A DNA stretch of 64,000 bases, taken from Pelagirhabdus alkalitolerans. GTDB taxonomy: Bacteria > Bacillota > Bacilli > Bacillales > Amphibacillaceae. Below are positions 36,964 to 46,826 of the stretch, piece after piece. The DNA is taken from assembly GCF_900096905.1 (NCBI RefSeq), contig NZ_FMYI01000006.1, forward strand, positions 62,001 through 126,000. The letters run 5' to 3'. A program made the position numbers and the translations under genes. Below the pieces are notes generated by a model, which saw nothing but the letters and a program-made list of their open reading frames with translations, was not told the origin of the DNA and did not search any database. Each line of letters starts with the position of its first letter. The first letter of the stretch is position 1.

Positions 36964-39900
36964 ATGTCAAAGAAGTCAATAGAATCTTTTCTAGTTAAGT
37001 TAATGATCGTATTACTTGTTTTACCTCAAGGGTTATTATTACAACCCGCAGAAGCACGCGCAGAAGAGCAAGATGACAATGTAGTATATCAAAATGATTT
37101 CAGCTCTGATAACGGAGATTTAATCGCATCAGGTGGTGCTGAACATAATTATGTATCTGATAAACACTTTGAAGGTAATGATAATGGCTATGCTCTTGAG
37201 ATCACTAATCGATCAGCAAGTTATGACGGGGCAGATTTAAGTTTCGACATTGCAGGTATAGAAATTGGAAAAGAATATGTGATTACAGTTAATGGGTTTG
37301 TCGATGAAGACGTTGACGTTCCCGAGGGTTATCAAATGGTTGTGCAGAACCTTCCATATGGTAATCCAGTAGACTTATTTTTAGGTTCTCATATGACAGC
37401 GGGAGAATCCATGACATCAACTGGTAATTTTAATACATCAGAATTGGATGTTGCAGACGATAATTCTCTTCGTATTCAAACCTATTTTGGTGGAGAAGGT
37501 GATGTAGTAGAAGTACCATTTTATATAGGAGAAATCAAAATTGAAGAGGTTGATGGATCTGGAGAAGATTCAGATGAAGAGGATCATGACTACCCAGAAG
37601 ATGAAGAAGAGCCGGGTGAAGAAGAATCAGGTGAGGAAGAAGATGAAGTTCCTTTTGAACCAATAACTATTGGTTCATTTGATTTTGAAGAGAATGCTGA
37701 TGGATTTACAGGAAACGGAGATGCAACAGTCTCTAGATCAACTGATGAAAGTCACACTGGTGATTATAGTTTATTTGTAACTGATAGATCAGCTGATTGG
37801 CATGGAGCTAGAGTAGAACTTACTGACTCTATCTATCCAACTGCCACATACCGAGTGACAGGCTTTGTTAAATCAAAAGACTTTACTGAAGATGAAGAAT
37901 TTAAAGCTACAGTAGATGATGGTGATTATACAACATTTGCTCAGGTAAATATCACATCTGACGAATGGACAGAATTTACTGGTGAATATCAAACAAAAAT
38001 AGGAGCAGAAGATCTTCAAGTGTATTTTGAATCTAGTGATGTTACTTCTGAATATTATTTAGATGATATTACATTTGAAATGATTGCACCTGCTGAAGAT
38101 TTAGATGATTCAGAACCTGCTCCAGAATTTGAAACAATCGACTTTGAAGATACTGATTTGCATGAAACTTTCAATGGTTTCGAAGCACGTGGTGGTGAAG
38201 AGGAACTATCAATTGTTGAAGGTGTTAACCATACGGAAGATGGAAATTACTCATTATTAACGGAAAATCGTACCCAGGAATGGCATGGGGTTATGATCGA
38301 TGTATTTGAATACATTGATTTAGGTAGTGAGTATGAAGTTTCTGTTTGGGTGAAAATGGATGAACCAGCAAGTGCAAACGTTCAATTAAAAGCGCAAATT
38401 GGTTCTGGTGATGGGGCAAGCTATCCTGATATAGCTTCAGCAACCGTTACTGATGGCGAATGGGTTCATCTAGAAGGAACTTATACATTTAATAGTTCTG
38501 GTGGTGGTAACCTAGCTGTCTATCTTGAAACAGATAATCCTAACGAATCTTTCTACATTGATGATTTTAGCTTGGTAAAACTTGATACAGCACCGACTGA
38601 AATCCAACATGACTTACCATCACTAAAAGAGATTTATGAAGATGACTTCTTGATCGGTAATGCAGTTAACTTACCTGATTTTGAAGGTGTTCGATCTGAA
38701 TTGTTGGATAAACATTTCAATTTAGTAACGGCTGAGAATGCAATGAAACCTGCATATGTACATGATGCAGATGGGAACCTTGATTTTGAAACTCAGAATG
38801 AATTTGTTCAAACGGCTATTGATGCAGGGTTTAAAGTTCACGGTCATGCCATTACATGGCACTCTCAATCGAACTACGATATTCTATTCCCTGAAGGCAT
38901 TGAGCGGGAAGAGGCAATTGAGAGCTTGGAAAGTTATATTGAAGCAGCAATCGAAAACTACGCACAATTTGGCAATGACATTGTTTCTTGGGATATCTTA
39001 AACGAAGCCATTGTCGTTAGAGGTGAGCCTTATGATGATTGGACTGCTCATTTAAGAGATACACGTGCACTTGAAGTGATTGGTGATGACTATATCCAAA
39101 TTATCTTTGAAAAAGCAAAAGAAGTAAGAGATAGAGAAGGATTAGACTTCACATTATATTACAATGATTATAATGATCATCTTCAAGATAAAGCACAAAT
39201 CATGTACTATATGGTTAAGGATATTAACGAAACTTATCAAGCAGAAAATAACACTGATGAATTGTTAATCGAAGCTGTGGGTATGCAATCACACTACAAT
39301 AACAATTTGAATCCAGCAAACGTTAGACAATCAATGGAACGCTTCATTAGTTTAGGCGTAGAAATTGGTGTAACTGAACTTGATGTCATGGCTGGTGATG
39401 ACTATGTCTTGACAGAGGATGAAGCGAATAGACAAGGTTATGTCTACGCAAGTATTTTTGAGATCTATAAAGAGCATAGTGAACACATCTCTAGGGTTAC
39501 ATTCTGGGGACTTGACGATGGTTCAAGTTGGAGAGGGGAACAAAATCCATTACTCTTTGACAACAGACTTCAAGCTAAACCAGCATTTCATGCGGTTGCA
39601 GATCCTACTGAATTCCTAGATGGATACGAGGAAGTTGATTTACCACCAAGACGAGGTCAAGCAATATATGCTGATGAAGCACCAACGATAGATGGTGAAA
39701 TTGATTCAGTGTGGGATGAAGCTGTTGTTATGAACAGTAATCGTGCACAACAAGCTTGGCAAACGGCAAGAGCAGATACACGTGCTTTATGGGATGACGA
39801 TTTCTTGTATGTCTTACTTGAAGTATCGGCTTCTGAGTTAGATGATTCGAATGCAAATGCTTGGGAACAAGATTCAGTCGAAGTATTCCTTGATCAAGCG

Positions 39901-41076
39901 AATACAAAACAAGCAAGCTATGCTTCAAATGAAGGATTTGGTCAGTATCGTGTTAACTTCAATAATGTATTTACAACAGGTTCAGGTGGTCCTTATGATG
40001 GTGTTGAAACGGCTACTACTGTTGACGGTACAAACTACGTTGTAGAAATGAAGATTCCACTTTATGCGATTGAACCAGTTGATGGTCATGTACTAGGTTT
40101 TGATTTCCAAGTGAACGATATGTATGATGAAGGTGGAAGCAGAGGGGTAATGGCTTGGAATGATACAACAGGTCAAGGTTTCTCAGATCCATCATTGTTT
40201 GGTGAATTAATTCTTGTGAGTGATCGTGAAGAAACAATTTCTGAAACAGAAGTTATATTAGGTGAATCTGTCACACTAGTTGATGCCACTAAACTAATTA
40301 TTAACGAACTAAAAGGTTCAATCACTGTACCAGCTGATATTCCATTTGGTACAGAGGTATTGATTGAAAAGTATTCACCAGATAATGAAACGAATGTTTC
40401 AGGAGAAGTCTTAACTCCTGCTGGTGAAATGATTACGGTTACATTTAACTTCCCAGAAGGTGAAGAAGATTATGAAGGTGAATTCGAACTTGAATTAGGA
40501 ATAAGTGATGATGCTATAAACCCTGCTATTTATTATTTAGGAGCAGATGGTTGGGAGCATAGAGGCGGTATGGTTGAAGAAGACGTCATTAGCTTAAAAG
40601 TTTCCGGATTCTCAACGTATGGTGTCTTTGAAGCTGAGGTCGAAGATGCAATTGATGATATCAGTGATTTAATTGAGGAATTAGAAGAGCGTATTCGTGA
40701 GCTTGAAGAAAGTGGTGTCGATACTTCAGAATTAGAAGAGACAGTTCGTGAACTTATCGAAGCTGTTGAAGCTTTAGAAGCAAGTGATGAAGCACAGCAA
40801 GCTATGATTGATGATTTATTAGCTCGCGTGCAATCACTTGAAGAATCTGTTACCGAACAAGAAGAGGAAGTAGCAGAAGAAGCTGATGAAACTGACGAAG
40901 AAACTGAGGCATCAGAAGATGAAAGTGAAGATGACGAGGTTACGACGACTGACGAAGATGAATATTTACCAGATACAGCAACCTTTACATTTAATTGGTT
41001 GATGATCGGTCTACTATTCATTCTTGCAGGTGGTTTAACATTATTTGTTATACACCGCCGTCAAACAATTAAATAA
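36964..41076 (+). CDS. Cell-wall-anchored multidomain endo-1,4-beta-xylanase, GH10 (copy 1)
   Basis: A 1370-residue secreted protein. Signal peptide (to about 33), a beta-sandwich module (about 40-195), an acidic linker, two CBM22-type modules (about 235-375 and 390-540: GDYSLFVTDRSADWHG, GNYSLLTENRTQEWHG), the GH10 barrel (about 555-895) with acid/base Glu681 in WDILNEAI and nucleophile Glu805 in GVTELDVM, a CBM9 module (about 900-1085), a beta-rich part, a Glu-rich coiled coil (about 1225-1310) and the wall anchor LPDTATFTFN plus membrane helix and RRQTIK. It cuts xylan at the cell surface. RBS AAGGAGGT. It is followed by a paralogue of almost the same length. Confidence 0.93.
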   Translation: MSKKSIESFLVKLMIVLLVLPQGLLLQPAEARAEEQDDNVVYQNDFSSDNGDLIASGGAEHNYVSDKHFEGNDNGYALEITNRSASYDGADLSFDIAGIEIGKEYVITVNGFVDEDVDVPEGYQMVVQNLPYGNPVDLFLGSHMTAGESMTSTGNFNTSELDVADDNSLRIQTYFGGEGDVVEVPFYIGEIKIEEVDGSGEDSDEEDHDYPEDEEEPGEEESGEEEDEVPFEPITIGSFDFEENADGFTGNGDATVSRSTDESHTGDYSLFVTDRSADWHGARVELTDSIYPTATYRVTGFVKSKDFTEDEEFKATVDDGDYTTFAQVNITSDEWTEFTGEYQTKIGAEDLQVYFESSDVTSEYYLDDITFEMIAPAEDLDDSEPAPEFETIDFEDTDLHETFNGFEARGGEEELSIVEGVNHTEDGNYSLLTENRTQEWHGVMIDVFEYIDLGSEYEVSVWVKMDEPASANVQLKAQIGSGDGASYPDIASATVTDGEWVHLEGTYTFNSSGGGNLAVYLETDNPNESFYIDDFSLVKLDTAPTEIQHDLPSLKEIYEDDFLIGNAVNLPDFEGVRSELLDKHFNLVTAENAMKPAYVHDADGNLDFETQNEFVQTAIDAGFKVHGHAITWHSQSNYDILFPEGIEREEAIESLESYIEAAIENYAQFGNDIVSWDILNEAIVVRGEPYDDWTAHLRDTRALEVIGDDYIQIIFEKAKEVRDREGLDFTLYYNDYNDHLQDKAQIMYYMVKDINETYQAENNTDELLIEAVGMQSHYNNNLNPANVRQSMERFISLGVEIGVTELDVMAGDDYVLTEDEANRQGYVYASIFEIYKEHSEHISRVTFWGLDDGSSWRGEQNPLLFDNRLQAKPAFHAVADPTEFLDGYEEVDLPPRRGQAIYADEAPTIDGEIDSVWDEAVVMNSNRAQQAWQTARADTRALWDDDFLYVLLEVSASELDDSNANAWEQDSVEVFLDQANTKQASYASNEGFGQYRVNFNNVFTTGSGGPYDGVETATTVDGTNYVVEMKIPLYAIEPVDGHVLGFDFQVNDMYDEGGSRGVMAWNDTTGQGFSDPSLFGELILVSDREETISETEVILGESVTLVDATKLIINELKGSITVPADIPFGTEVLIEKYSPDNETNVSGEVLTPAGEMITVTFNFPEGEEDYEGEFELELGISDDAINPAIYYLGADGWEHRGGMVEEDVISLKVSGFSTYGVFEAEVEDAIDDISDLIEELEERIRELEESGVDTSELEETVRELIEAVEALEASDEAQQAMIDDLLARVQSLEESVTEQEEEVAEEADETDEETEASEDESEDDEVTTTDEDEYLPDTATFTFNWLMIGLLFILAGGLTLFVIHRRQTIK

Positions 41077-41080
41077 TTAA

Positions 41081-41121
41081 AAAAATCGACTGAAATCTAA
41101 AAAATTTCGGTCGATTTTTTT
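41081..41121 (+). terminator. Terminator between the two xylanase genes
   Basis: AAAAATCGACTGAAAT pairs with ATTTCGGTCGATTTTT with one mismatch; T tract follows. The two xylanases are therefore separate transcription units. Confidence 0.85.
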
Positions 41122-41196
41122 GTGTCTGTGACGGTTTTTAATAGAATCTATCTTTAATTTTTAAAATATTCAATTAAATCTATTAGGTTAACAATA

Positions 41197-41212
41197 ATGT
41201 AAGCGTTTAATA
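41197..41212. promoter_or_regulatory. cre-like site before xylanase 2
   Basis: ATGTAAGCGTTTAATA; the surrounding leader (GTTTTACATA, CGATTGTTCGAA, AAGGAGGCATTTC) parallels the one before xylanase 1, so the control region was duplicated with the gene. Confidence 0.55.
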
Positions 41213-41292
41213 GAATGGGCATCAGTAGTTTTACATACAAGAAAGGGGGCAAGTTAGGCACGATTGTTCGAATACTATGAAGGAGGCATTTC

Positions 41293-44200
41293 ATGTCAAG
41301 GAAATCAGTAGAATCTTTTCTAGTTAAGATAATGATCGTACTGCTTGTTTTACCTCAGGGACTGTTAGCTCAACCTGTAGAAGCAAGTTCAGAAGAAGAT
41401 GAAAGTGAAGAGGTTATTTACCATGAAACATTTGAGGATGGTTATGGTTATGTAGAGGAAAATGGTGACGCATCAATTGAGCATGAAACGGACATTAATG
41501 GAGATGAAACAGGAATCTATGTCGATGACCGTGCAAGTGATCATGATGGTGCTGATATTCATTTTGATAATTTAGACTTGAGGGCAAATGAAACGTATAC
41601 TATTTCAGTTGAAGGTTATGTATCAGGTGATGTAGAAGTTCCCGAAGATGCAGAATCATGGCTACAATTACCAGCTGATGGTTATGAATATATAGCTGGA
41701 GCTAAATTTGTAAGTGGTGAAGCATTCGAATATGAAGGTGACTACACGACTAGAGAATTTGATGATTATGATGATGATCAAACAGCATTTCGTATTCAAT
41801 CAAATGAAGAGGGAGAAGAAACACCGTTCTATATTACAAACGTGTTAATCACAACAGAAACTGAATCTGAGGAATCGGATGAAGAAGATGCTGATGACGA
41901 GGATGAAGCGTTAGAAACGATTTATCATGAAACGTTTGAAGATGGTGAAAGTGACCTAAGTGGAGCGGACGCACATTTAGAACATGTCTCGGACAAAGAA
42001 TTTGACGGAAATGAAAATGGTGAAGCTATTTTTATTGACGATCGCTCAGACGATTGGCATGGTGCTAATCTTGATTTGTCTTATTTAGACATGGAACTAG
42101 GTAAAGAATATGTCGTAACTGTTAATGCTTATGTTGATGAAGATACAGAGGTTCCAGAAGGCTCAGAAATGCTCGTACAAGATTATGAAGAATATGAAAG
42201 TTTGTATTTAGATGCAGGTATGGAGCCTGGCAATGCTATGTCAGTTTCTGGAACGTATCCATACACTAATGATGAAGATGAAGGCATTCGTATTCAATCA
42301 AATGGGGACGGTGCAGAAGTACCGTTTTATGTTGGAGAAATTAAAATTGAATATGTCGTCGGTTCTGATCTGGATTTAGATGATGAGGAAGAAGGTGAAG
42401 ACGAAGACTATTCAGATGCAGAAGAGTTTGAATTCATTGATTTTGAGGATGAAGAACTAAATGATTTCTATCCTAGAGAAGATGTAGAAGACTTAAGTAT
42501 TACAAATGAAGTGAATCATACTGAAGATGGTGAGTACGCATTAAAAGTGGAAGGACGAGAAGAGCCGCATGAAGGGCCGGCCATAAATGTTGCAGATTAT
42601 ATTGATCCTGGAACTGAATATGAAGTTACGTTATGGGCGAAGCTAAATGAACCATCAAGCGCTGAGTTAACATTATCCACTCAAATTGGTGATTCAAGCC
42701 CAAGCTATCAAAACATTAGTTCAGCTGAAGTAACTGATGAAGAGTGGGTTGAGTTATCAGGTACTTATCGCTATTCATCTCGTGCTGATGGTTACGTCTC
42801 ACTTTATGTTGAGAGTGACAATGAAGATGCTTCATTTTATATTGATGATGTTATGTTTGAGGCACTAGATACTGAAGATGTTTCGGTTGATACGAGTTTA
42901 ACACCTATAAAAGATGTTTATGCCGATGACTTTTACATTGGTAATGCGGTATCAATGAATGAAATGTCAGGTGATCGTTTAGAATTACTGACACATCATC
43001 ACAATATGGTAACAGCAGAAAATGCGATGAAACCCGAATACAATTATGATAATCCAGAAGAAGAGTTAGATCCATCACATACGTATGATTTAGTTGAAAG
43101 AATAAGAGAAGAAAACTTGCTATTACATGGTCATGTATTAGTTTGGCATGAACAATCTCATGATTTATTGTATGAAGATGAAGGTGGTAATCCCTTATCT
43201 CGTGATGAGGCTATTGATAATATGGATGAGCACATCCGTACTGTCATGGCGCATTATGGCGATGATGTGCACAGCTGGGATGTTGTCAATGAAGCAATTG
43301 TTGTTGATAACTCAGAACCACTGGAAAATTGGGAAGCACATTTAAGAAATACGGGTTGGTATGAGGCAATTGGTGAAGATTATATTCAAATTGCATTTGA
43401 AATCGCGCGTGATGCGATGGAAGAAAACGATTTAGATATGACATTGTTCTACAATGATTATAACGACCATATCCAAACGAAAGCACAAGTCATTTACTAC
43501 ATGGTAAAAGATATCAATGAGCAGCATGCAGCTGAAAATGATGGTGAATTACTTATTGATGGAGTTGGTATGCAAGGTCATTATAGTCTTGGACTAAACC
43601 CAGAAAACGTAAGAACGTCAATGGAGCGCTTTATTGATTTAGGTGTTGAAATTGGTGTGACGGAATTAGACGTTACAGCGGGTAGTGATGGTGTATTAAC
43701 TGAAGAGGAAGAAATGCAACAAGCATACATTTATGCTCGATTATTTGAAATTTATAAAGAACACGCAGATGATATTTCTCGTGTCACAATTTGGGGATTA
43801 AATGACGCGTCTAGCTGGCGATCAGATCAACCTCCATTATTATTTGATGACGATTTACAAGCTAAAGAAGCTTATCATGCTGTAATCGATCCTGAAGGGT
43901 TCTTAGATAGTTATGAGCCGCCTGAAGATATAGTACGAGAAGCAGAATCGGTTTATACGGATGAAGCACCTTCTATTGATGGAGAAATGGATGATGTTTG
44001 GAATGAAGCATCAACATTGTCAGTTGATCGCATGCATCAAGCGTGGCAAACTGGTACTGGTATTGCGCGTACACTTTGGGATGAAGAGTACTTATATGTT
44101 TTCATGGAAGTGAGTAACTCAGAATTAGATATATCAGCAGAAGAAGCACACGAACAAGATTCTGTTGAGATTTTCCTAGATCAAGAGAACACTAAAGCAT

Positions 44201-45360
44201 CAAGTTATGAGGATGGTGTTGGACAATACCGTGTAAACTATGAAAATGTTCCATCTTTCAATCCTCCAGAAATAAGTGAGGGATTCGAGTCAGCAACAAG
44301 TCTATCTGGCACAAATTATACAGTTGAAGCTAAAATTCCTTGGACTGAAATATCACCAGAAACTGGACAAACTGTCGGCTTTGATGCGCAAGTTAATGAT
44401 GCTGAAGATGGAGAACGTCGAGGCGCCGCGTTATGGAATGATGAAACTGGACAGGGATGGCAAGACCCTTCAGTCTTTGGTAATTTACATTTAGTTGATG
44501 AACTTGAACAAGAAATTGAAGAAGTTGAAGTTGAAGAGGGTGTTTTATCACCTGTTTTCCCTAACCAACGTGTTCGTTTAGGTGAATCAAGTTCATCGGT
44601 CACGACACCGAGTGATTTACCAGCTGATACAGAAATAGAGGTTAATACTGTAGAAGAAGTACAAGAGTCTACATCAGATTCTGGTGTTGAGTTGACTCAA
44701 GCTGGTGATGTAATTGACGTATCGATCGACTATTCAGAGGAACAAGAAGCTTATGAAGGCGAGTTTATTCTTGAACTTGAGTATGATGAAAGCTACGACG
44801 ATGTAGCCATTTATTACGCAAGTGATGAAGAAAGCGAATGGGAACGTCGAGGCGGCGAAGCTGAGAATGGTGTGATTCGTTTGGCTGTTTCAGGATTCTC
44901 TCGTTACGGTGTATTTGAGGATGAAGAAGATGTCGAAATTGATGACCTCTTAGATGTTATTGAAGATCTAGATGATCGCATAACTGAACTTGAAGAAAGC
45001 AGTGTGGATACATCTGAGCTGGAGGATACTGTTGAGCAACTCTATGAAGAAATTGAGACATTAGAAGCAGATAATGATGAGCAACAAGCGATGATTGATG
45101 ATTTAGCGGATCGGGTTCAAACACTTGATGAATCTGTTTCCGAACAAGAAGAGGAAGTAGAAGAAGAATCTGAAGAAACAGATGAAGAAACTGAAACGTC
45201 AGAGGATGAAGATGATAAGGTTACAATGACTGATGAAGGTGAAACCTTACCTGATACAGCAACTTCAACATTTAATGGGTTGTTGATTGGTCTACTATTC
45301 ATTCTAGCAGGTGGCGCAACATTATTTATTCTTCACCGCCGTCAAACGGCTAAACAATAA
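41293..45360 (+). CDS. Cell-wall-anchored multidomain endo-1,4-beta-xylanase, GH10 (copy 2)
   Basis: A 1355-residue paralogue of the upstream gene with the same signal peptide (SRKSVESFLVKIMIVLLVLP). Differences at the front: two tandem N-terminal beta-sandwich modules (about 35-190 and 200-350) and one CBM22-like module (about 380-525), then GH10 (about 540-885) with Glu667 in WDVVNEAI and Glu791 in GVTELDVT, CBM9 (about 890-1070), an Ig-like part, a coiled coil and the anchor LPDTATSTFN with membrane helix and RRQTAKQ. Probably a xylanase with different xylan or carbohydrate binding. Even more acidic than copy 1. Confidence 0.93.
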   Translation: MSRKSVESFLVKIMIVLLVLPQGLLAQPVEASSEEDESEEVIYHETFEDGYGYVEENGDASIEHETDINGDETGIYVDDRASDHDGADIHFDNLDLRANETYTISVEGYVSGDVEVPEDAESWLQLPADGYEYIAGAKFVSGEAFEYEGDYTTREFDDYDDDQTAFRIQSNEEGEETPFYITNVLITTETESEESDEEDADDEDEALETIYHETFEDGESDLSGADAHLEHVSDKEFDGNENGEAIFIDDRSDDWHGANLDLSYLDMELGKEYVVTVNAYVDEDTEVPEGSEMLVQDYEEYESLYLDAGMEPGNAMSVSGTYPYTNDEDEGIRIQSNGDGAEVPFYVGEIKIEYVVGSDLDLDDEEEGEDEDYSDAEEFEFIDFEDEELNDFYPREDVEDLSITNEVNHTEDGEYALKVEGREEPHEGPAINVADYIDPGTEYEVTLWAKLNEPSSAELTLSTQIGDSSPSYQNISSAEVTDEEWVELSGTYRYSSRADGYVSLYVESDNEDASFYIDDVMFEALDTEDVSVDTSLTPIKDVYADDFYIGNAVSMNEMSGDRLELLTHHHNMVTAENAMKPEYNYDNPEEELDPSHTYDLVERIREENLLLHGHVLVWHEQSHDLLYEDEGGNPLSRDEAIDNMDEHIRTVMAHYGDDVHSWDVVNEAIVVDNSEPLENWEAHLRNTGWYEAIGEDYIQIAFEIARDAMEENDLDMTLFYNDYNDHIQTKAQVIYYMVKDINEQHAAENDGELLIDGVGMQGHYSLGLNPENVRTSMERFIDLGVEIGVTELDVTAGSDGVLTEEEEMQQAYIYARLFEIYKEHADDISRVTIWGLNDASSWRSDQPPLLFDDDLQAKEAYHAVIDPEGFLDSYEPPEDIVREAESVYTDEAPSIDGEMDDVWNEASTLSVDRMHQAWQTGTGIARTLWDEEYLYVFMEVSNSELDISAEEAHEQDSVEIFLDQENTKASSYEDGVGQYRVNYENVPSFNPPEISEGFESATSLSGTNYTVEAKIPWTEISPETGQTVGFDAQVNDAEDGERRGAALWNDETGQGWQDPSVFGNLHLVDELEQEIEEVEVEEGVLSPVFPNQRVRLGESSSSVTTPSDLPADTEIEVNTVEEVQESTSDSGVELTQAGDVIDVSIDYSEEQEAYEGEFILELEYDESYDDVAIYYASDEESEWERRGGEAENGVIRLAVSGFSRYGVFEDEEDVEIDDLLDVIEDLDDRITELEESSVDTSELEDTVEQLYEEIETLEADNDEQQAMIDDLADRVQTLDESVSEQEEEVEEESEETDEETETSEDEDDKVTMTDEGETLPDTATSTFNGLLIGLLFILAGGATLFILHRRQTAKQ

Positions 45361-45366
45361 GCATTT

Positions 45367-45403
45367 TAAAAACCAGATCTCTCATTTCAGAGATCTGGTT
45401 TTT
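45367..45403. terminator. Bidirectional terminator after xylanase 2
   Basis: AAAAACCAGATCTCT and AGAGATCTGGTTTTT form a perfect 15-bp stem; it also serves the convergent SDR gene. Confidence 0.9.
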
Positions 45404-45416
45404 CTATATCTATAAT

Positions 45417-46166
45417 TTATACAGCTGTGTAACCACCATCAACGAGAAGACTTGCGCCTGTAATAAAGGAAGCATCGTCACTCGCTAAGAAGGCAACGGC
45501 TTTTGCGACTTCTTCAGGTCTACCTAACCGTCCAATCGGGTGTAGACCGATGAGTTCATCTTTTATTTCTTTTGGTACGTTTTCTAAAAGTGGCGTTTCA
45601 ATGTAACCAGGGTTTACGTTATTGATGCGGATGCCTTTGTGTGAGTACTCTGCACTTTCTGTTTGGGTGAGTAGCTTTACGCCCCCTTTAGAAGCAGCAT
45701 AGGCACCAACACCAGCTTTTCCGACGACACCATGGATCGAATCATTATTCACAATTGCACCACCAGATTCTTGTGTGAGCATTTGTTCAATCGCATATTT
45801 GTTACACAAGAAAACCCCATTTAAGTTAACATCGATCGTTTTCTTCCAGTCTTCGTAACTTGTTTCATGTGTTGCCCCCATCGCCCCGATACCGGCATTA
45901 GCGAACATCACATCGAGCTTACCGTACTTTTCAACTGTTTGTGCAACTAGTAGTTTAACTTCTTCTTCGTCGGTGACATTTGCTTTAATAAACGTTGTGC
46001 TGTGGCCTTTTTGGTTTAAATCATCACTAAGCGTTTTCCCTTCGTCTGACAGGTCAGAAATGACAACATTCGCTCCGCGGTTTGCAAATTCAATCGTACT
46101 CGCTTCCCCAATTCCACTTGCCCCTCCGGTAACAATAACGGTTTTGTTAGCAAATTGTTTCGTCAT
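45417..46166 (-). CDS. Short-chain dehydrogenase/reductase
   Basis: From ATG 46166 (GAAGGGAGAAC upstream) a 249-residue classical SDR: cofactor loop TGGASGIGEAS, NAGIGAMG, the catalytic Ser in NNDSIHGV, YAASKGG with Tyr and Lys, and NNVNPGYIETPL. The Asp after beta-2 (VVISDLS) suggests NAD(H). Substrate unknown; glucose or hydroxy-acid dehydrogenases are near relatives. A longer frame to 46193 is less likely because it would cover the ribosome site. Confidence 0.88.
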   Translation of the reverse strand: MTKQFANKTVIVTGGASGIGEASTIEFANRGANVVISDLSDEGKTLSDDLNQKGHSTTFIKANVTDEEEVKLLVAQTVEKYGKLDVMFANAGIGAMGATHETSYEDWKKTIDVNLNGVFLCNKYAIEQMLTQESGGAIVNNDSIHGVVGKAGVGAYAASKGGVKLLTQTESAEYSHKGIRINNVNPGYIETPLLENVPKEIKDELIGLHPIGRLGRPEEVAKAVAFLASDDASFITGASLLVDGGYTAV

Positions 46167-46269
46167 GTTTAGTTCTCCCTTCTTGATGATCATAACGCTT
46201 ACAATTGTCTATACCCGGTGGCGTGTTATCTAATCAACAAAAAGGGAATTGTCAGAGAATCGTCACATT

Positions 46270-46527
46270 TTAGCGGAAGGTGCCTAAAAACTTTTTGTTT
46301 AAGACGAGAATTTGTCCAAGCAACACAGAAGCTAGTATTACGTATAGGGTTATGAATAGAGGCGTGGATATGTTTAGATGAGCCTCAACCTGTCCCATAA
46401 TCGCAAATAACAAACCTAAAAGAATCTCATTTAGTCCCATTTTTTTAATATATCGTTCTTGTTGATCTTTAGGTACTTTTAATAGGGTGGATGAAGTTAG
46501 ATATGTAGATGGTTTTTTCGTGATCAT
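46270..46527 (-). CDS. Small membrane protein, true start uncertain
   Basis: The frame from ATG 46527 gives 85 residues with two membrane helices (NEILLGLLFAIMGQVEA, FITLYVILASVLLGQILVL). The same frame stays open upstream and would add a hydrophobic helix reading FAQLIIGIIFIFRGVRK, immediately behind an AAAAGGAG ribosome site (about 46590), but there is no ATG, GTG or TTG there. So either the protein starts at a rare codon such as ATC and has three helices, or it starts at 46527. No family recognised. Confidence 0.5.
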   Translation of the reverse strand: MITKKPSTYLTSSTLLKVPKDQQERYIKKMGLNEILLGLLFAIMGQVEAHLNISTPLFITLYVILASVLLGQILVLNKKFLGTFR

Positions 46528-46638
46528 TTTACGTACGCCACGAAAAATAAAAATAATGCCGATTATAAGTTGTGCAAAGATAGTGAACGCTCCTTTTAAA
46601 AATTAAGATTGTTTAAATTATAACATATTAGTTAAAAG

Positions 46639-46741
46639 GCCGTTTTTGAAAAATATTGATGTATTAGACACCGTTATTAATGTTTCGCTAAGTGTTTTTC
46701 AAATATGTTGTCGAAGAAGGCATGTATATTTCAAAAACGGC
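46639..46741. repeat. Long inverted repeat upstream of the sigma factor gene
   Basis: GCCGTTTTTGAAAAATAT (46639-46656) faces ATATTTCAAAAACGGC (46726-46741) with a two-base bulge, about 70 bases apart, with a partial third arm TTTTTCAAATAT (46695-46706) between. It fills most of the 300-base gap before the sigma factor gene and may be an operator region, a structured leader or a small repeat element. Function unknown. Confidence 0.55.
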
Positions 46742-46826
46742 ATATGACAAAACCATCGCCCTAACTTAAGCTTGTCTTACCGCGGAAAAACAAGAGTTTG
46801 GTACCGACTCAGCAGGAGTTTAATAG

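Noticed and set aside
40533..41021. Serine-rich minus-strand ORF inside xylanase 1 (and similar frames in xylanase 2 and the amylopullulanase)
   Set aside because: Antisense shadow of Asp/Glu-rich codons; no ribosome site.
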